Below, in pieces: positions 9,295-18,731 of a DNA stretch of 34,462 bases. Location of the stretch: NCBI GenBank assembly GCA_903870175.1, contig CAIQBY010000339.1, positions 1 to 34,462 of the forward strand, in the 5' to 3' direction. The notes beneath the pieces are model-generated. The model saw nothing but the letters and a program-made list of their open reading frames with translations. It ran no database searches and was not told the DNA's origin. The translations under genes and the position numbers were made by a program. This DNA comes from an uncultured Bacteroidota bacterium (GTDB lineage Bacteria; Bacteroidota; Bacteroidia; 2-12-FULL-35-15). Position 1 is the first letter of the stretch. Each line of letters begins with the position of its first letter.

Positions 9295-10401
9295 ATGGCA
9301 AAGAAAGAAAAAACAAAGTCAATACTTAACAAAGGCTCAATAGAGTTTTTGGAAAACTATTTGAATAATGCATCTCCTACAGGGTTCGAGAGTGAAGGTC
9401 AGAAACTATGGCTTGATTATATTAAACCTAATGTAGATTCTACATTCGTTGATAATTACGGTACTGCTGTGGCAGTTATCAATCCGTTAGCGGAGTTCAG
9501 AGTGGTGATAGAAGCACATGCGGATGAGATTTCGTGGTTCGTGCATTATATCACGAAGGATGGATTTATATACGTATGTCGCAATGGCGGCAGCGACCAT
9601 ATGATTGCACCTTCCAAACGTGTGAACATTCATACAGATAAGGGAATAGTAAAAGCAGTATTCGGCTGGCCTGCAATACATGTTCGTGAACCGGGTAAAG
9701 AAGAACCTGCATCTTTGAAAAACATATTTCTGGATTGCGGATGCAGCAGCAAAAAAGAAGTGGAAGCATTAGGAATTCATGTAGGATGCGTAATAACATA
9801 CGAAGACAAATTCATGATACTTAATGACCGCTATTTTGTTGGCCGAGCATTGGATAATCGTATGGGCGGATTTATGATTGCTGAAGTAGCACGATTAATA
9901 AAAGAATCAAAAACAAAACTGCCTTTCGGATTGTACATTACTAATTCCGTTCAGGAAGAAGTTGGGTTGCGCGGTGCGGAAATGATTACGCAGACTATAA
10001 AACCGAATGTTGTGATTTGTACGGATGTGACGCATGATACACAATCGCCGATGATGAATAAAGTTACGAGCGGCGACATTTCTATGGGCGAAGGACCTGT
10101 ATTGACTTACGGACCGGCAGTACAAAATAATTTATTGAAACTTATTATAAATGCGGCAGAGAAAAAGAAAATTTCTTTTCAGCGTGCTGCGGTGTCCCGT
10201 GCAACTGGAACCGACACGGATGCTTTTGCATATTCGATGGGAGGAATTCCTTCAGCATTGATTTCATTGCCACTTCGATATATGCATACAACAGTTGAAA
10301 GCGTGCATAAGCAGGATGTTGAAAATGTTATCAAGTTGATATTTGAATCTCTGAAAGCAATAAAAAACAATCACGATTTCAAATACTTTAAAAATAATTA
10401 A
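9295..10401 (+). CDS. M42 family metallo-aminopeptidase
   Basis: 368 residues, no signal peptide, cytosolic. M42 features are visible in order: HADE (His75, Asp77), the RALDNRMGG motif (Asp187), the QEEVGLRGA motif (Glu221/Glu222 as catalytic base and ligand), CTDVTHD (Asp244), TGTDTDAF, and PLRYMHTTVE (His331). These are the expected residues of the co-catalytic dinuclear metal site. The family forms large tetrahedral assemblies that trim peptides. The ATG at 9295 opens a Lys-rich start (MAKKEKTKS). The specific subtype (glutamyl or broad) cannot be told from sequence. Confidence 0.92.
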   Translation: MAKKEKTKSILNKGSIEFLENYLNNASPTGFESEGQKLWLDYIKPNVDSTFVDNYGTAVAVINPLAEFRVVIEAHADEISWFVHYITKDGFIYVCRNGGSDHMIAPSKRVNIHTDKGIVKAVFGWPAIHVREPGKEEPASLKNIFLDCGCSSKKEVEALGIHVGCVITYEDKFMILNDRYFVGRALDNRMGGFMIAEVARLIKESKTKLPFGLYITNSVQEEVGLRGAEMITQTIKPNVVICTDVTHDTQSPMMNKVTSGDISMGEGPVLTYGPAVQNNLLKLIINAAEKKKISFQRAAVSRATGTDTDAFAYSMGGIPSALISLPLRYMHTTVESVHKQDVENVIKLIFESLKAIKNNHDFKYFKNN

Positions 10402-10443
10402 GAAAGATTGCGGTTTAAATTCATACCGTGAAAAACTATTGGG

Positions 10444-10451
10444 TAACTTTG
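10444..10451 (+). promoter_or_regulatory. -7 box upstream of the lipoprotein gene
   Basis: TAACTTTG, 23 nt before the ATG at 10475. Confidence 0.5.
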
Positions 10452-10474
10452 TATTCTAATCAATATATACCTCT

Positions 10475-11353
10475 ATGAAAAATAAAATAAAATATACTGC
10501 AGCAATAGTTTCATATATTTTTTTAATTGCCGTCTTAATTGCCGGATGCAAGGGTGATGTTACTCAGAATAAAGAAACAGTAGTTTCTCCGGCTAATGAT
10601 TCAACGATTGTTACCAGGGAGAAGGAGCCGTTAAAACTTAAATTGCATCTCTCGATGTCAATCAGCGACATTCCTTTTCCATTTGAAATACTGGATACAT
10701 TATACAGCAAGAAAATTCCTTTTGATGACAAGTCAATGAATTCACTTGCTAATTATTCAAAGTATACTCAATACAATTCGAAAGCAATGAACTTAGGCGT
10801 TTATGGCGCTGATTTGGCTTATGCAGTTACGTTTGAGCAGTTCCAAGTTATAGGACCATGTATAAAAACAACTAAAAAACTGGCGGAAGATTTGAATATT
10901 GATTTTGCTTTCAATCAGGAAATGATGGACAAGTACAGTAAGTATAAAAACAATAAAGATTCATTAACACAGATAGTTTTCGACTCGTATCAAAAAGTTG
11001 ATAATGCTTTGAAAAACGATGAAAGAGTTGGTATTGCTTCATTAGTAGTAACAGGCAGCTGGCTTGAAGGATTATATATTTCAACGAAAACATTTATAAA
11101 CTCCCCGAAAACAGATGACAATAAATCACTGTATAGAATAATAGGAAAGCAAAAGGAAAGTTTAAGATTGATAACTAATATACTGGAAGAGTATAAAACG
11201 GATGCGTATATTTCATCATTGTTAAAAAGTTTGAATGAATTGACATCCGATTATAATGCAGTTACAAAGGATAATATCATTAACGAACTTCAATTACTGT
11301 CAATTCATAAAAAAGTGGAGAAGATGAGAAACAGAATTATTTTGGGATTATAA
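10475..11353 (+). CDS. Hypothetical lipoprotein
   Basis: 292 residues with a clear lipoprotein signal (hydrophobic stretch ending IAG-C at about residue 25) and a Thr/Asn-rich linker. The rest is helical and ends in a basic tail, with no motif I recognise. It has its own TAACTTTG box upstream and about 240 bp of apparently empty DNA downstream. It is probably anchored in the periplasm or outer membrane. Confidence 0.75.
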   Translation: MKNKIKYTAAIVSYIFLIAVLIAGCKGDVTQNKETVVSPANDSTIVTREKEPLKLKLHLSMSISDIPFPFEILDTLYSKKIPFDDKSMNSLANYSKYTQYNSKAMNLGVYGADLAYAVTFEQFQVIGPCIKTTKKLAEDLNIDFAFNQEMMDKYSKYKNNKDSLTQIVFDSYQKVDNALKNDERVGIASLVVTGSWLEGLYISTKTFINSPKTDDNKSLYRIIGKQKESLRLITNILEEYKTDAYISSLLKSLNELTSDYNAVTKDNIINELQLLSIHKKVEKMRNRIILGL

Positions 11354-11605
11354 TTGCATTTTCCTTTAATGTAATTCGCCAAATTAATTGTTTTGTTCAG
11401 TCCCTTTTCTTTTAACCAATTTGAGCTTTATTGCTTTTGATTATAATATTGAATTGATTTATCATTAAACCATTATTATTTATAAACGTCATATCAATCA
11501 TTAAATAGAATAATTTTATACTTTCTTAAAGTTGTTGGAAATAGATTTGGCATTCACAATCTGATAAAATAGTACCAATAAATTAAAATCTTAGGTTTGG
11601 AATTT

Positions 11606-11613
11606 TATCTTTG
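11606..11613 (+). promoter_or_regulatory. -7 box that decides the start of the OMP gene
   Basis: TATCTTTG lies 7 nt before the ATG at 11621. An upstream in-frame ATG at 11597 precedes this box and would not be transcribed from it. Confidence 0.55.
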
Positions 11614-11620
11614 TGAAAAA

Positions 11621-12997
11621 ATGGAGAAGAATAAGTTAGAAGTACAATTGGTGAATATTAAAAAAGGTCTCCTCGCAATAACCGCATTTTCTGTTTTCTT
11701 TATGTTCTTCCTGAATGACTCGGTTGCACAAACTAAGGACACCGTGGTATATACCAATAAAGACACAACAAAAAAGGCAAACAAAAATCATGATGGGCTG
11801 GAGGGAGAAAAAGATGTAGGAGATTTTCTTAAGCCGTTGGTTATGCCTGTAAAGCATTTTTTCAAAAGAAGGAAACTCGAAGCACCACAAATTACTGAAG
11901 ATTCCACAATTGAAATCAATCCGCTTTCGCACCCTGTTTTAAATGCAGACTCCGTTAAGGTGAAACCCGGCAAACTCGATTTTGCTTATTTCCCGGCAGT
12001 AGGCTATACTTTACAAACGGGGACAACCGGTATTATTGCAATGAATGTTTCTTTCTATACCGGGAGCCCGGAGAATACCAATATTTCAGGAATAAATGTT
12101 AATCCGCAAATATCTTTTAATCATCCGCAGTTTATGTTACCATTGAATTTTAATATCTGGTCGAATAAAAACAAGATTGATTTTACAGGAGATATACGTT
12201 TTTATAAGTATCCAACATATACTTATGGGCTTGGCGGACATACACAATTATCCAATGCCGACCTTGTGTTTTATGATTATGTAAGAAATTATCTGGAAGC
12301 ATTAAAACAAATTTCGGCAACAAAATATTATGTTGGAGTTGGTTATAATTTGGATTACCACTTCAATATTCTCGAAGAAACTTCAGGTTCTGATTTTGCA
12401 GAGTACAATCAAGCGGAAACACATACTATTTCTTCAGGTGTTAACGTTTCATTTTTATACGATAGCAGGAAAAATCAGAATTACCCTGAAAATTCTTCCT
12501 ATACAAATCTTATGTATCGTTATAATTCAAAATTATTTGGAAGTACTTCTGATTATCATACTGTATATTTTGAATATAAAAAATATATAAACATTACTCC
12601 AAATTCCCATAATGTATTGGCTCTTTGGAGTCTTGACTGGTTTACTTTTGGCGGTAAAGCTCCCTATTTTGATTTGCCGAGTACCGGTTGGGATAACTAT
12701 TCGAACACCGGCAGAGGTTATATTCAAAGCCGATTAAGAGGTCCGAGTATGGTTTACCTGGAAGCAGAATATCGTTTCAGGTTTCTTAAAAGCGGCATAC
12801 TTGGAGGAACTGTTTTTGCAAATGGCGAAAGTGTTTCAGAGTGGGGAAGCAATAAATTTGAAACTGTATTACCCGGTGCAGGAGTTGGTCTTCGAATAAA
12901 ACTGAATAAAATTTCAGGAGCAAATCTCGCTATTGACTATGGTTGGGGAGTAGGGGGTTCAAGCGGATTATTCTTTAATATCAACGAAGTATTTTAG
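11621..12997 (+). CDS. Omp85-superfamily (BamA/surface antigen D15-like) outer-membrane beta-barrel protein without POTRA domains
   Basis: 458 residues from the ATG at 11621. A signal sequence (about 15-38, ending DSVA-Q) is followed by a polar linker, then a beta-rich region to the C-terminus. The late segment GRGYIQSRLRGPS with following alternating strands, and the terminal Phe, fit the 16-stranded Omp85 barrel. No POTRA repeats are present. It would insert in the outer membrane; substrate unknown. The stop codon overlaps the convergent gene by 4 bp (TTAG). Confidence 0.72.
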   Translation: MEKNKLEVQLVNIKKGLLAITAFSVFFMFFLNDSVAQTKDTVVYTNKDTTKKANKNHDGLEGEKDVGDFLKPLVMPVKHFFKRRKLEAPQITEDSTIEINPLSHPVLNADSVKVKPGKLDFAYFPAVGYTLQTGTTGIIAMNVSFYTGSPENTNISGINVNPQISFNHPQFMLPLNFNIWSNKNKIDFTGDIRFYKYPTYTYGLGGHTQLSNADLVFYDYVRNYLEALKQISATKYYVGVGYNLDYHFNILEETSGSDFAEYNQAETHTISSGVNVSFLYDSRKNQNYPENSSYTNLMYRYNSKLFGSTSDYHTVYFEYKKYINITPNSHNVLALWSLDWFTFGGKAPYFDLPSTGWDNYSNTGRGYIQSRLRGPSMVYLEAEYRFRFLKSGILGGTVFANGESVSEWGSNKFETVLPGAGVGLRIKLNKISGANLAIDYGWGVGGSSGLFFNINEVF

Positions 12998-13686
12998 TTT
13001 TCTGTTGGTTGATAATACTTTTTCCCTCTATATGAACCCGAGAAATAAACAATGGCTCTAAACCCTACCAAAGTTTGTTCTTTATTCCAATCTACAAATA
13101 GACTGGCACCAAGTCCTACATCAAAAGCAATCTTTTTAATTATTTCTGCCTGAGCAAATAATCCGGGTTGGTAATAATAACGAGAGTTTATTGTTGCGGA
13201 ATCAATCTGCGTGTTTTTATAACCTTCAGAATATGAAAGTCCACCAAACGCTGAGAAATGAACATCCTTATCTTCGAGACGCAAGCCATATCCAAAATGA
13301 AATTCGTAGTTTGAAAAGCCCTTATAAAACTTTAACTCCGGACTGGTTAATTCTAAACCTGTTTGAAAATAATTTCGTTTAATATGAAAATTAAAATCAG
13401 CACCTAATGCTTTACCTAACTTTGTATTTTCCGAAATACATTGTTGAACTCCATATCCACAGGTAAACCATTTATTATAATACCTGAATCTTTTATTATC
13501 CTTTACAAATTCACTGTCAATCGGAATTAATCTTTTCCCAGTTAAAGAACGGGGAACAGGAACTGGTTTCATTATTTTATAATGAGTACCATTTATAACA
13601 GTATCTTTTTGTGCCGAAAGATTTGTTGAAAAAAATAAACTAATGACAATAAAGAAAAAGAATGAAAATTGTTTTTTCAAAATCAA
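12994..13686 (-). CDS. Hypothetical exported beta-rich protein (possible outer-membrane protein)
   Basis: 230 residues with the signal peptide ILKKQFSFFFFIVISLFFS ending LSA-Q. The mature part is rich in aromatic residues and alternating strands (FHFGYGLRLEDKD, FSAFGGLSYSEGY), as in small OM barrels. No ATG is available: the start is TTG, at 13686 or 13680, and an in-frame stop lies just upstream. It is convergent with the preceding OMP gene with a 4-bp overlap of stop codons. Confidence 0.65.
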   Translation of the reverse strand: MILKKQFSFFFFIVISLFFSTNLSAQKDTVINGTHYKIMKPVPVPRSLTGKRLIPIDSEFVKDNKRFRYYNKWFTCGYGVQQCISENTKLGKALGADFNFHIKRNYFQTGLELTSPELKFYKGFSNYEFHFGYGLRLEDKDVHFSAFGGLSYSEGYKNTQIDSATINSRYYYQPGLFAQAEIIKKIAFDVGLGASLFVDWNKEQTLVGFRAIVYFSGSYRGKKYYQPTEN

Positions 13687-13722
13687 ATAAATAAAATTTC
13701 AGGGGATGATTTTATTTTATAA

Positions 13723-13755
13723 AATCACCACCAACATTTAGTGATGGTGGTGATT
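13723..13755 (-). terminator. fumC: Terminator of fumC
   Basis: A 10-bp perfect stem, AATCACCACC (13723-13732) with GGTGGTGATT (13746-13755), and a 13-nt loop. Read on the minus strand it is followed by a T-rich tract and lies 18 nt after the fumC stop. Confidence 0.65.
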
Positions 13756-13773
13756 AATTATGCAAAAATACAA

Positions 13774-15171
13774 TTATTTCATCGAACCGCACATATCTTC
13801 AGGTTTTACCCAAAGATCAAATTGTTCGTTGGTTACCAAACCTAATTCTATTGCGGCTTCGCGTAATGTTTTATCTTCTTTATGTGCTTTCTTTGCAATC
13901 TTGGCTGCATTCTCATAACCTATGTGTGTATTCAAGGCAGTTACAAGCATCAACGAATTTTCAAGATGTCTTTTTATTGTAGGTTTGTTTGGTTCAATTC
14001 CTACAGCACAGTTATCATTGAATGAAACGCAGGCATCACCAATCAATCTTGCTGATTGCAATACATTGGAAGCTATCAAAGGTTTAAAAACATTCAATTC
14101 GAAATGACCATTCATGCCTCCTATCGAAACAGCAACATCATTGCCAATCACTTGAGCGCACACCATAGTCAATGCTTCAGGCTGTGTAGGGTTCACTTTG
14201 CCCGGCATAATAGAAGAACCAGGTTCGTTATCAGGAATAACTATTTCACCGATTCCTGAGCGTGGTCCTGAACTTAACATACGAACATCATTTGCAATTT
14301 TCATTAATGCAACTGCCGAACGTTTCAAAGCACCTGATAATTCAACCATTGCATCATGTGCAGCCAATGCCTCAAATTTATTTGGAGCAGTAATAAAAGG
14401 CAAGCCGGTAAGTTCTGCAATCTTTTTTGCAACCAGTACATCATATCCTTTAGGAGTATTTAATCCTGTACCTACTGCAGTTCCACCCAAAGCAAGTTCA
14501 CGAACTACTTCAAGTGCATTTTTAATTGCACGGATACTGTTGGTTATCTGTTGTGCATATCCACCAAACTCTTGTCCGAGCGTTAATGGTGTTGCATCCA
14601 TAAAGTGCGTACGCCCTGTTTTTACAATGCTTTTAAAGTCCTGAGATTTTTTTACCAATGTATCTCTTAACTTTTCCATTCCGGGAAGTGTAATATCTAC
14701 CACTTGTTTGTATGCCGCAATGTGCATCGCTGTCGGGTAAGTATCATTTGATGATTGTGATTTATTTACATCATCATTCGGATGGATAAATGTTTTTCCT
14801 TCACCTAATTTATGTCCCTGCAACACATGAGTACGGTTTGAAACCACTTCATTCACATTCATGTTTGATTGTGTACCCGACCCTGTTTGCCATATTACCA
14901 AAGGGAATTCGTTATTTAATTTCCCTGCTATTATTTCATCACATGCAGTTGCTATCAAGTCTCGTTTATCCGCAGCCAGCACTCCCAGTTCATGGTTAGC
15001 CATGGCTGCAGCCTTTTTTAAATAACCGAAAGCATAAATAATTTCCTTTGGCATCGATGCTTCGGGTCCTATTTTAAAGTTATTGCGCGAACGTTCTGTC
15101 TGTGCTCCCCAATATTTATCGGCAGGCACTTTTACCTCACCCATCGTATCTTTTTCTATTCTATATTCCAT
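13774..15171 (-). CDS. fumC: Fumarate hydratase class II
   Basis: 465 residues, the usual class II length. It interconverts fumarate and malate in the TCA cycle without an iron-sulfur cluster. Visible motifs are [13 protein letters not shown] (97-109), [10 protein letters not shown] with the catalytic-site His189, and the fumarase/aspartase signature [11 protein letters not shown] (318-328) on the mobile loop. The ATG at 15171 gives the canonical N-terminus [16 protein letters not shown]. It is monocistronic, with a promoter box at 15200-15207 and a terminator at 13723-13755. Confidence 0.97.
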   Translation of the reverse strand: MEYRIEKDTMGEVKVPADKYWGAQTERSRNNFKIGPEASMPKEIIYAFGYLKKAAAMANHELGVLAADKRDLIATACDEIIAGKLNNEFPLVIWQTGSGTQSNMNVNEVVSNRTHVLQGHKLGEGKTFIHPNDDVNKSQSSNDTYPTAMHIAAYKQVVDITLPGMEKLRDTLVKKSQDFKSIVKTGRTHFMDATPLTLGQEFGGYAQQITNSIRAIKNALEVVRELALGGTAVGTGLNTPKGYDVLVAKKIAELTGLPFITAPNKFEALAAHDAMVELSGALKRSAVALMKIANDVRMLSSGPRSGIGEIVIPDNEPGSSIMPGKVNPTQPEALTMVCAQVIGNDVAVSIGGMNGHFELNVFKPLIASNVLQSARLIGDACVSFNDNCAVGIEPNKPTIKRHLENSLMLVTALNTHIGYENAAKIAKKAHKEDKTLREAAIELGLVTNEQFDLWVKPEDMCGSMK

Positions 15172-15199
15172 GATTTCTTTTTATATTTTTAAATGCCAA

Positions 15200-15207
15200 C
15201 AAAAGTA
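15200..15207 (-). promoter_or_regulatory. fumC: -7 box of fumC
   Basis: TACTTTTG on the minus strand, 28 nt before the fumC ATG. Confidence 0.5.
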
Positions 15208-15312
15208 AGGTTTATCTGATAATAATATTTACTTTTGAAGAATGATTTTAAACCTTTTTTATATTAAACAATCTCTCTATATTATTGCGCTTTAACTTTT
15301 AACTTTATAACA

Positions 15313-16083
15313 ATGAAAAAAATTCAACTTATCTCAATGCTATTATTAATCGCTATGGCATTTACTAATTGTAAAAAAGACAGTACCGAAGGACCTCAAG
15401 GAGCACAGGGTCCTGCAGGTCCTTTACTAACAGGAACCCTGGAAGGTTATGTTTCTTTATGGGATCAATACGGAGGCAGAATTCTGACATCACAGGCAGG
15501 AGATACAATTTCGTTGGTTGGAACCAATCAAAAAGCATATACTGATAGTACAGGTCTTTATAAATTTCCGGGATTGACTACAGGAGTTTATTCCGTGGCA
15601 GTAAGCAAGCCCGGCTTTGGTAATACAATGGTTCAGAATATTCAATTGGCAGGCGGAGGCAATACAATTGCAAATGCTAAAATATCACAGCCATCAACAA
15701 CAGTTGTTCCTGCATTGCTTGATTCAATTGGTGCTTTAACAGGTAATATTACAGTTTATACAACATTACCAAGTAATAGCCCACAAGCTCGTACATTTAT
15801 TCTTTATGTTGGAAATACAGCTTCTGTATCTGCCAATACTGCTACTTACCTTGTCTATTATACCAAATCGGTAAATGCTAATTCTCTCAAACTTCCTTTC
15901 GTTATTCCTAAAACTGATTTATATGATGCTGGATTTGTTACCGGACAGACTGTTTATTTTGCTGCTTACGGAATTGGTGCAACGCTTACTGCTTCTGCTT
16001 TTGTTGATTACAATAATCAGGGGCGAACTGTATTTACTGCTTTAAGTACACCACCTGCAACAATGAGTTTAATAGTACCATAA
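15313..16083 (+). CDS. Lipoprotein with short collagen-like segment and carboxypeptidase-regulatory-like domain
   Basis: 256 residues. A lipoprotein signal ends FTN-C (about residue 20) and is followed by KKD, then three collagen-type Gly-X-Y triplets (GPQGAQGPAGP, about 27-37). Next comes a carboxypeptidase-regulatory-like beta sandwich (about 40-125; motif TDSTGLYKFPGLTTGVYSV), then a Ser/Thr-rich beta domain. Cell-surface anchoring is likely. Short collagen-like linkers after the lipidated Cys are common in Bacteroidota surface proteins. The ATG at 15313 follows a TAACTTTT/TAACTTTA tract that may be its promoter. A strong hairpin terminator follows. Confidence 0.78.
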   Translation: MKKIQLISMLLLIAMAFTNCKKDSTEGPQGAQGPAGPLLTGTLEGYVSLWDQYGGRILTSQAGDTISLVGTNQKAYTDSTGLYKFPGLTTGVYSVAVSKPGFGNTMVQNIQLAGGGNTIANAKISQPSTTVVPALLDSIGALTGNITVYTTLPSNSPQARTFILYVGNTASVSANTATYLVYYTKSVNANSLKLPFVIPKTDLYDAGFVTGQTVYFAAYGIGATLTASAFVDYNNQGRTVFTALSTPPATMSLIVP

Positions 16084-16104
16084 TAATGTAAATTGATTAA
16101 AGTA

Positions 16105-16137
16105 AAAAGGTTCTGTTGTAATACAGAACCTTTTTTT
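16105..16137 (+). terminator. Strong rho-independent terminator
   Basis: The stem AAAGGTTCTGT pairs with ACAGAACCTTT and is followed by a run of seven T (16131-16137) that runs into the stop codon of the convergent gene. The flanking A-run suggests it can work in both directions. Confidence 0.85.
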
Positions 16138-16480
16138 ATTTCAAGAATTCAAGTACTCTTTCCGGAGGTCTGCCAATAATTGCCTTATCACCTTTCACTA
16201 TTATTGGACGTTCAATCAAAATAGGATTTTCTGCCAAGGCTTTTATCCATTGAGCTTCAGTTAGTTTTTTGTTTGCATACTTCTCGGTGTAAACAGGTTC
16301 TCCCTTTCGCACAATTTCTTCCGCTTTCATTCCAAGTATTCGCAATAATTCTTTTATTTCTTTTTGAGTTGGAGGAGTTTTCAAATATTCAATCACTTCT
16401 ACTTTTACTTTCTTCTTTTCAAGAATAGAACAAACTTCCCTGCTCTTCGAACATCTTGTATTGTGATAAATTTTCAACAT
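16136..16480 (-). CDS. arsC: ArsC/Spx-family protein, probable arsenate reductase (glutaredoxin type)
   Basis: 114 residues. It has a thioredoxin-like fold with Cys10 in NTRCSKSREVC, typical of ArsC enzymes that reduce arsenate to arsenite with a single active-site Cys near residue 12. The C-terminal segment PIIVKGDKAIIGRPPERVLEFL carries the conserved Arg residues around the oxyanion site. There is no arsenic-resistance neighbour, so a housekeeping Spx/ArsC-like role is possible. It is convergent with the lipoprotein and shares its terminator. Confidence 0.85.
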   Translation of the reverse strand: MLKIYHNTRCSKSREVCSILEKKKVKVEVIEYLKTPPTQKEIKELLRILGMKAEEIVRKGEPVYTEKYANKKLTEAQWIKALAENPILIERPIIVKGDKAIIGRPPERVLEFLK

Positions 16481-16567
16481 CTGATAGTATTTTAACTAAT
16501 AAATTCCGAATTGTTCTCTTGGGACTTTCAGCCCATAGACTAATAAACGAGTAAACAAATAAACCAA

Positions 16568-17657
16568 TTAACTATTCCCATATTCCATAAGATAAGCCTT
16601 AATGAAATCATTCAATTCTCCATCCATTACAGCCTGCACGTTCGATGTTTCATATCCTGTTCGAATATCCTTCACCAGTTTATAAGGATGAAAAACATAG
16701 TTTCTTATTTGCGAACCCCATTCAATTTTCTTTTTGTTTCCTTCAATTACATCAATGGCTTCACGCTTTTTTCGCATCTCGATTTCAAACAACTGCGATT
16801 TCAAAAGTTTAATTGCATTGTCTTTGTTCTCGAATTGCGAACGCGATTGCTGATTCTTGATAATAATCCCAGAAGGTTTATGATGCAGTCGTACAGCTGT
16901 TTCTACCTTATTCACATTTTGTCCGCCAGCGCCTCCCGAACGGAATGTATCCCATTCAATGTCTGCAGGATTCACATCAATAACTATAGAATCATCAATC
17001 AGAGGATAAGCATAAACTGAAGCGAAAGACGTATGGCGCTTGGCATTCGAATCAAAAGGAGAAATACGAACCAGACGATGAACACCATTTTCACCTTTCA
17101 AATATCCGAAAGCATAATCGCCTTCAAACTCAAGAGTAACCTGTTTTATACCTGCTACGTCACCATCTTGGCGGTCAGTCTCTATTATTTTATATCCATT
17201 TTTATCTCCCCACATAATGTACATACGCATCAGCATCTCTGCCCAATCGCAGCTTTCAGTGCCTCCTGCACCTGCATTTATCTGAACCACGCAACTCAAA
17301 ATATCCTCTTTTCGCGAGAGCATATTTTTAAATTCAATGTCTTCCAGTAATTTTAATGCAGTAGCATAATGATACTCGACATCCTCCTCTGAAGCTTCGC
17401 CTTCCTTAAAATAATCATACATCAAAGTAAGGTCATCCACTTCCCGATTCAATGCATCGTAGGCTTTTGTCCAGTCTTTTTTTATCTTGGTTTGTTTCAG
17501 CAGTTCTTCTGCTTTCTTTGGGTTGTCCCAAAAGTTGGGAGCAAGCGCTTTCTCTTCTCCTTCTGCTATTTCGCGTAACTTAACAGCGATGTCAAAGATG
17601 AACCTTCAAGGCATTAGTGCGTTCTTGAAGGTCCCTTAATTGGTCTGTAGTAATCAT
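16568..17657 (-). CDS. prfB: Peptide chain release factor 2 (RF2), expressed through a programmed +1 frameshift
   Basis: The product recognises UGA and UAA and releases the finished peptide. The main frame shows the SPF specificity tripeptide (RISPFDSN) and the GGQ loop ([12 protein letters not shown]). The ATG at 17657 reads 21 codons ([21 protein letters not shown]) and meets an in-frame TGA at 17594-17592. Slipping +1 on CTT TGA C continues as [23 protein letters not shown] and joins the long frame. The total is 362 residues, the normal RF2 length. Annotating from the ATG at 17452 would lose about 68 N-terminal residues. A TACTTTTG box lies 4 nt before the ATG. Confidence 0.95.
17591..17597 (-). 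promoter_or_regulatory. prfB: prfB programmed +1 frameshift site
   Basis: CTTTGAC on the minus strand at codon 21/22. Known biology: when RF2 is scarce the ribosome pauses at UGA and slips from CUU to UUU, giving autoregulation. An AAGG stretch (in CTTGAAGGTTCAT) lies a few bases upstream, where E. coli has its stimulatory Shine-Dalgarno. Confidence 0.93.
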
Positions 17658-17661
17658 GGCG

Positions 17662-17669
17662 CAAAAGTA
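17662..17669 (-). promoter_or_regulatory. prfB: -7 box of prfB, nearly leaderless
   Basis: TACTTTTG on the minus strand, 4 nt before the ATG. A TTG about 21 nt further upstream could be the -33 element. Confidence 0.5.
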
Positions 17670-17704
17670 AAAATAATAAACAGACAGGTTCAATAAATTA
17701 AAAG

Positions 17705-17712
17705 TATTTTTG
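17705..17712 (+). promoter_or_regulatory. -7 box of the small membrane protein gene
   Basis: TATTTTTG, 18 nt before the ATG at 17731. It faces away from the prfB promoter 36 bp away, making a compact divergent promoter region. Confidence 0.5.
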
Positions 17713-17730
17713 TCCCTGTTAAAATTAAGT

Positions 17731-18207
17731 ATGCAAACAAAGTATTTTAGAATCAATAAAAAAGAATATTGTCACATTACTGACGATACTGTTTTTATTA
17801 TCAACAGTAAAGAAGTTACCCGAATACCATTAGAATTAGAGCTAGGAGAAGGATGGGGAATTGTAAGTGTTTTAAACTATATACTTTTCGCTTTCCTGTT
17901 TGTTTATACAGCGGTCTGTACTTCTTATTATGGCATCAACTTTTTTAAAGAGCCGATAAATTACGGAGCATTATTCCTTCTGTTTCTTTCTTTTGTCAAA
18001 ATAAAGAACGGCTTCGTAAGCAGCCGTACACCTACTATTCCTCGCCGTAAAATAAAGTCTGCATATTTTAAAACACCAAAGTTTTCTTACCCTCGTCTGG
18101 TTATTTATTTTGTAGGTCCCGAAGGTAAAGTGTTGCGTAAAATTATTCCGGTAATGTATAAGCAGGAAGCTTTACCTATTCTGAAAGAAACAGGAATATT
18201 AGTTTAA
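17731..18207 (+). CDS. Hypothetical two-TM membrane protein
   Basis: 158 residues from the ATG at 17731; a longer frame opening at a TTG at 17710 would overlap the promoter box and is rejected. A short N-terminal beta segment is followed by two hydrophobic segments (about 50-70, ILFAFLFVYTAVCTSYYGI, and about 80-95, YGALFLLFLSFV). A basic C-terminal domain follows, about 60 residues long with PRRKIKSAYFKTPKFSYPRL. That layout resembles small PH-like membrane proteins but no family is recognised. It is convergent with recX, with a 4-bp gap. Confidence 0.6.
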   Translation: MQTKYFRINKKEYCHITDDTVFIINSKEVTRIPLELELGEGWGIVSVLNYILFAFLFVYTAVCTSYYGINFFKEPINYGALFLLFLSFVKIKNGFVSSRTPTIPRRKIKSAYFKTPKFSYPRLVIYFVGPEGKVLRKIIPVMYKQEALPILKETGILV

Positions 18208-18211
18208 GCAA

Positions 18212-18694
18212 CTATTCATCTATTTTAAGAACATCCCAAATCAAGTCCTGTTCGAAGCCGCGGGAAGCAATGTATTGAGCTATTTTATATTTCCGCTGGT
18301 AATCCTTTCCGCCTTTTATTTCTTTTGATTTCTTGGCAATAAGTTCCTTTAATGTCTTCAGGTAATCCTTGTCGCTGATTTCCTGCATTGCTTTCTTGAT
18401 GCAGTATTCGGATATCTTTCTTTTCTTAAGTTCAATCTTAATCTTTACTTTTCCCCATTTCTTAATCCTGAACTTTCCGCCTGCGTATGCCTTTGCAAAA
18501 CGTTCTTCATTCAAAAAGTTATCAGTGATAAGATTTGCAATTATGTTTTCGACATCAGTACTATACAATCCCCATTCATACAGCTTGTCACGCATTTCCT
18601 GCTGACACCGCTCCTGATAAGCACACGATTGCTGTGCTTTTAATAAAGCCTGCTGTGGATTAAGTTTCTTCTTCGGTTTACTTTCTTCAAACAT
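18212..18694 (-). CDS. recX: Regulatory protein RecX
   Basis: 160 residues in three-helix repeats. The RecX hallmarks CQQEMRDKLYEWG, ITDNFLNEERFAKAYAGGKFRIKKWGKVKIKIELKKRKI and YIASRGFEQDLIWDVL are visible. RecX binds the RecA filament and damps its activity. The N-terminus is Lys-rich and includes the start of repeat 1. The neighbour recA is not in the window. Confidence 0.9.
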   Translation of the reverse strand: MFEESKPKKKLNPQQALLKAQQSCAYQERCQQEMRDKLYEWGLYSTDVENIIANLITDNFLNEERFAKAYAGGKFRIKKWGKVKIKIELKKRKISEYCIKKAMQEISDKDYLKTLKELIAKKSKEIKGGKDYQRKYKIAQYIASRGFEQDLIWDVLKIDE

Positions 18695-18731
18695 AACTAA
18701 CTTATAAACTTACAAACTTTGAACTTATAAA

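Noticed and set aside
14198-14644. 148-aa ORF opposite fumC
   Set aside because: Antisense shadow of a highly conserved gene; no independent support.
16568-17452. RF2 as a 294-aa protein starting at 17452
   Set aside because: The N-terminal domain is encoded upstream in a different frame joined by the CTTTGAC frameshift.
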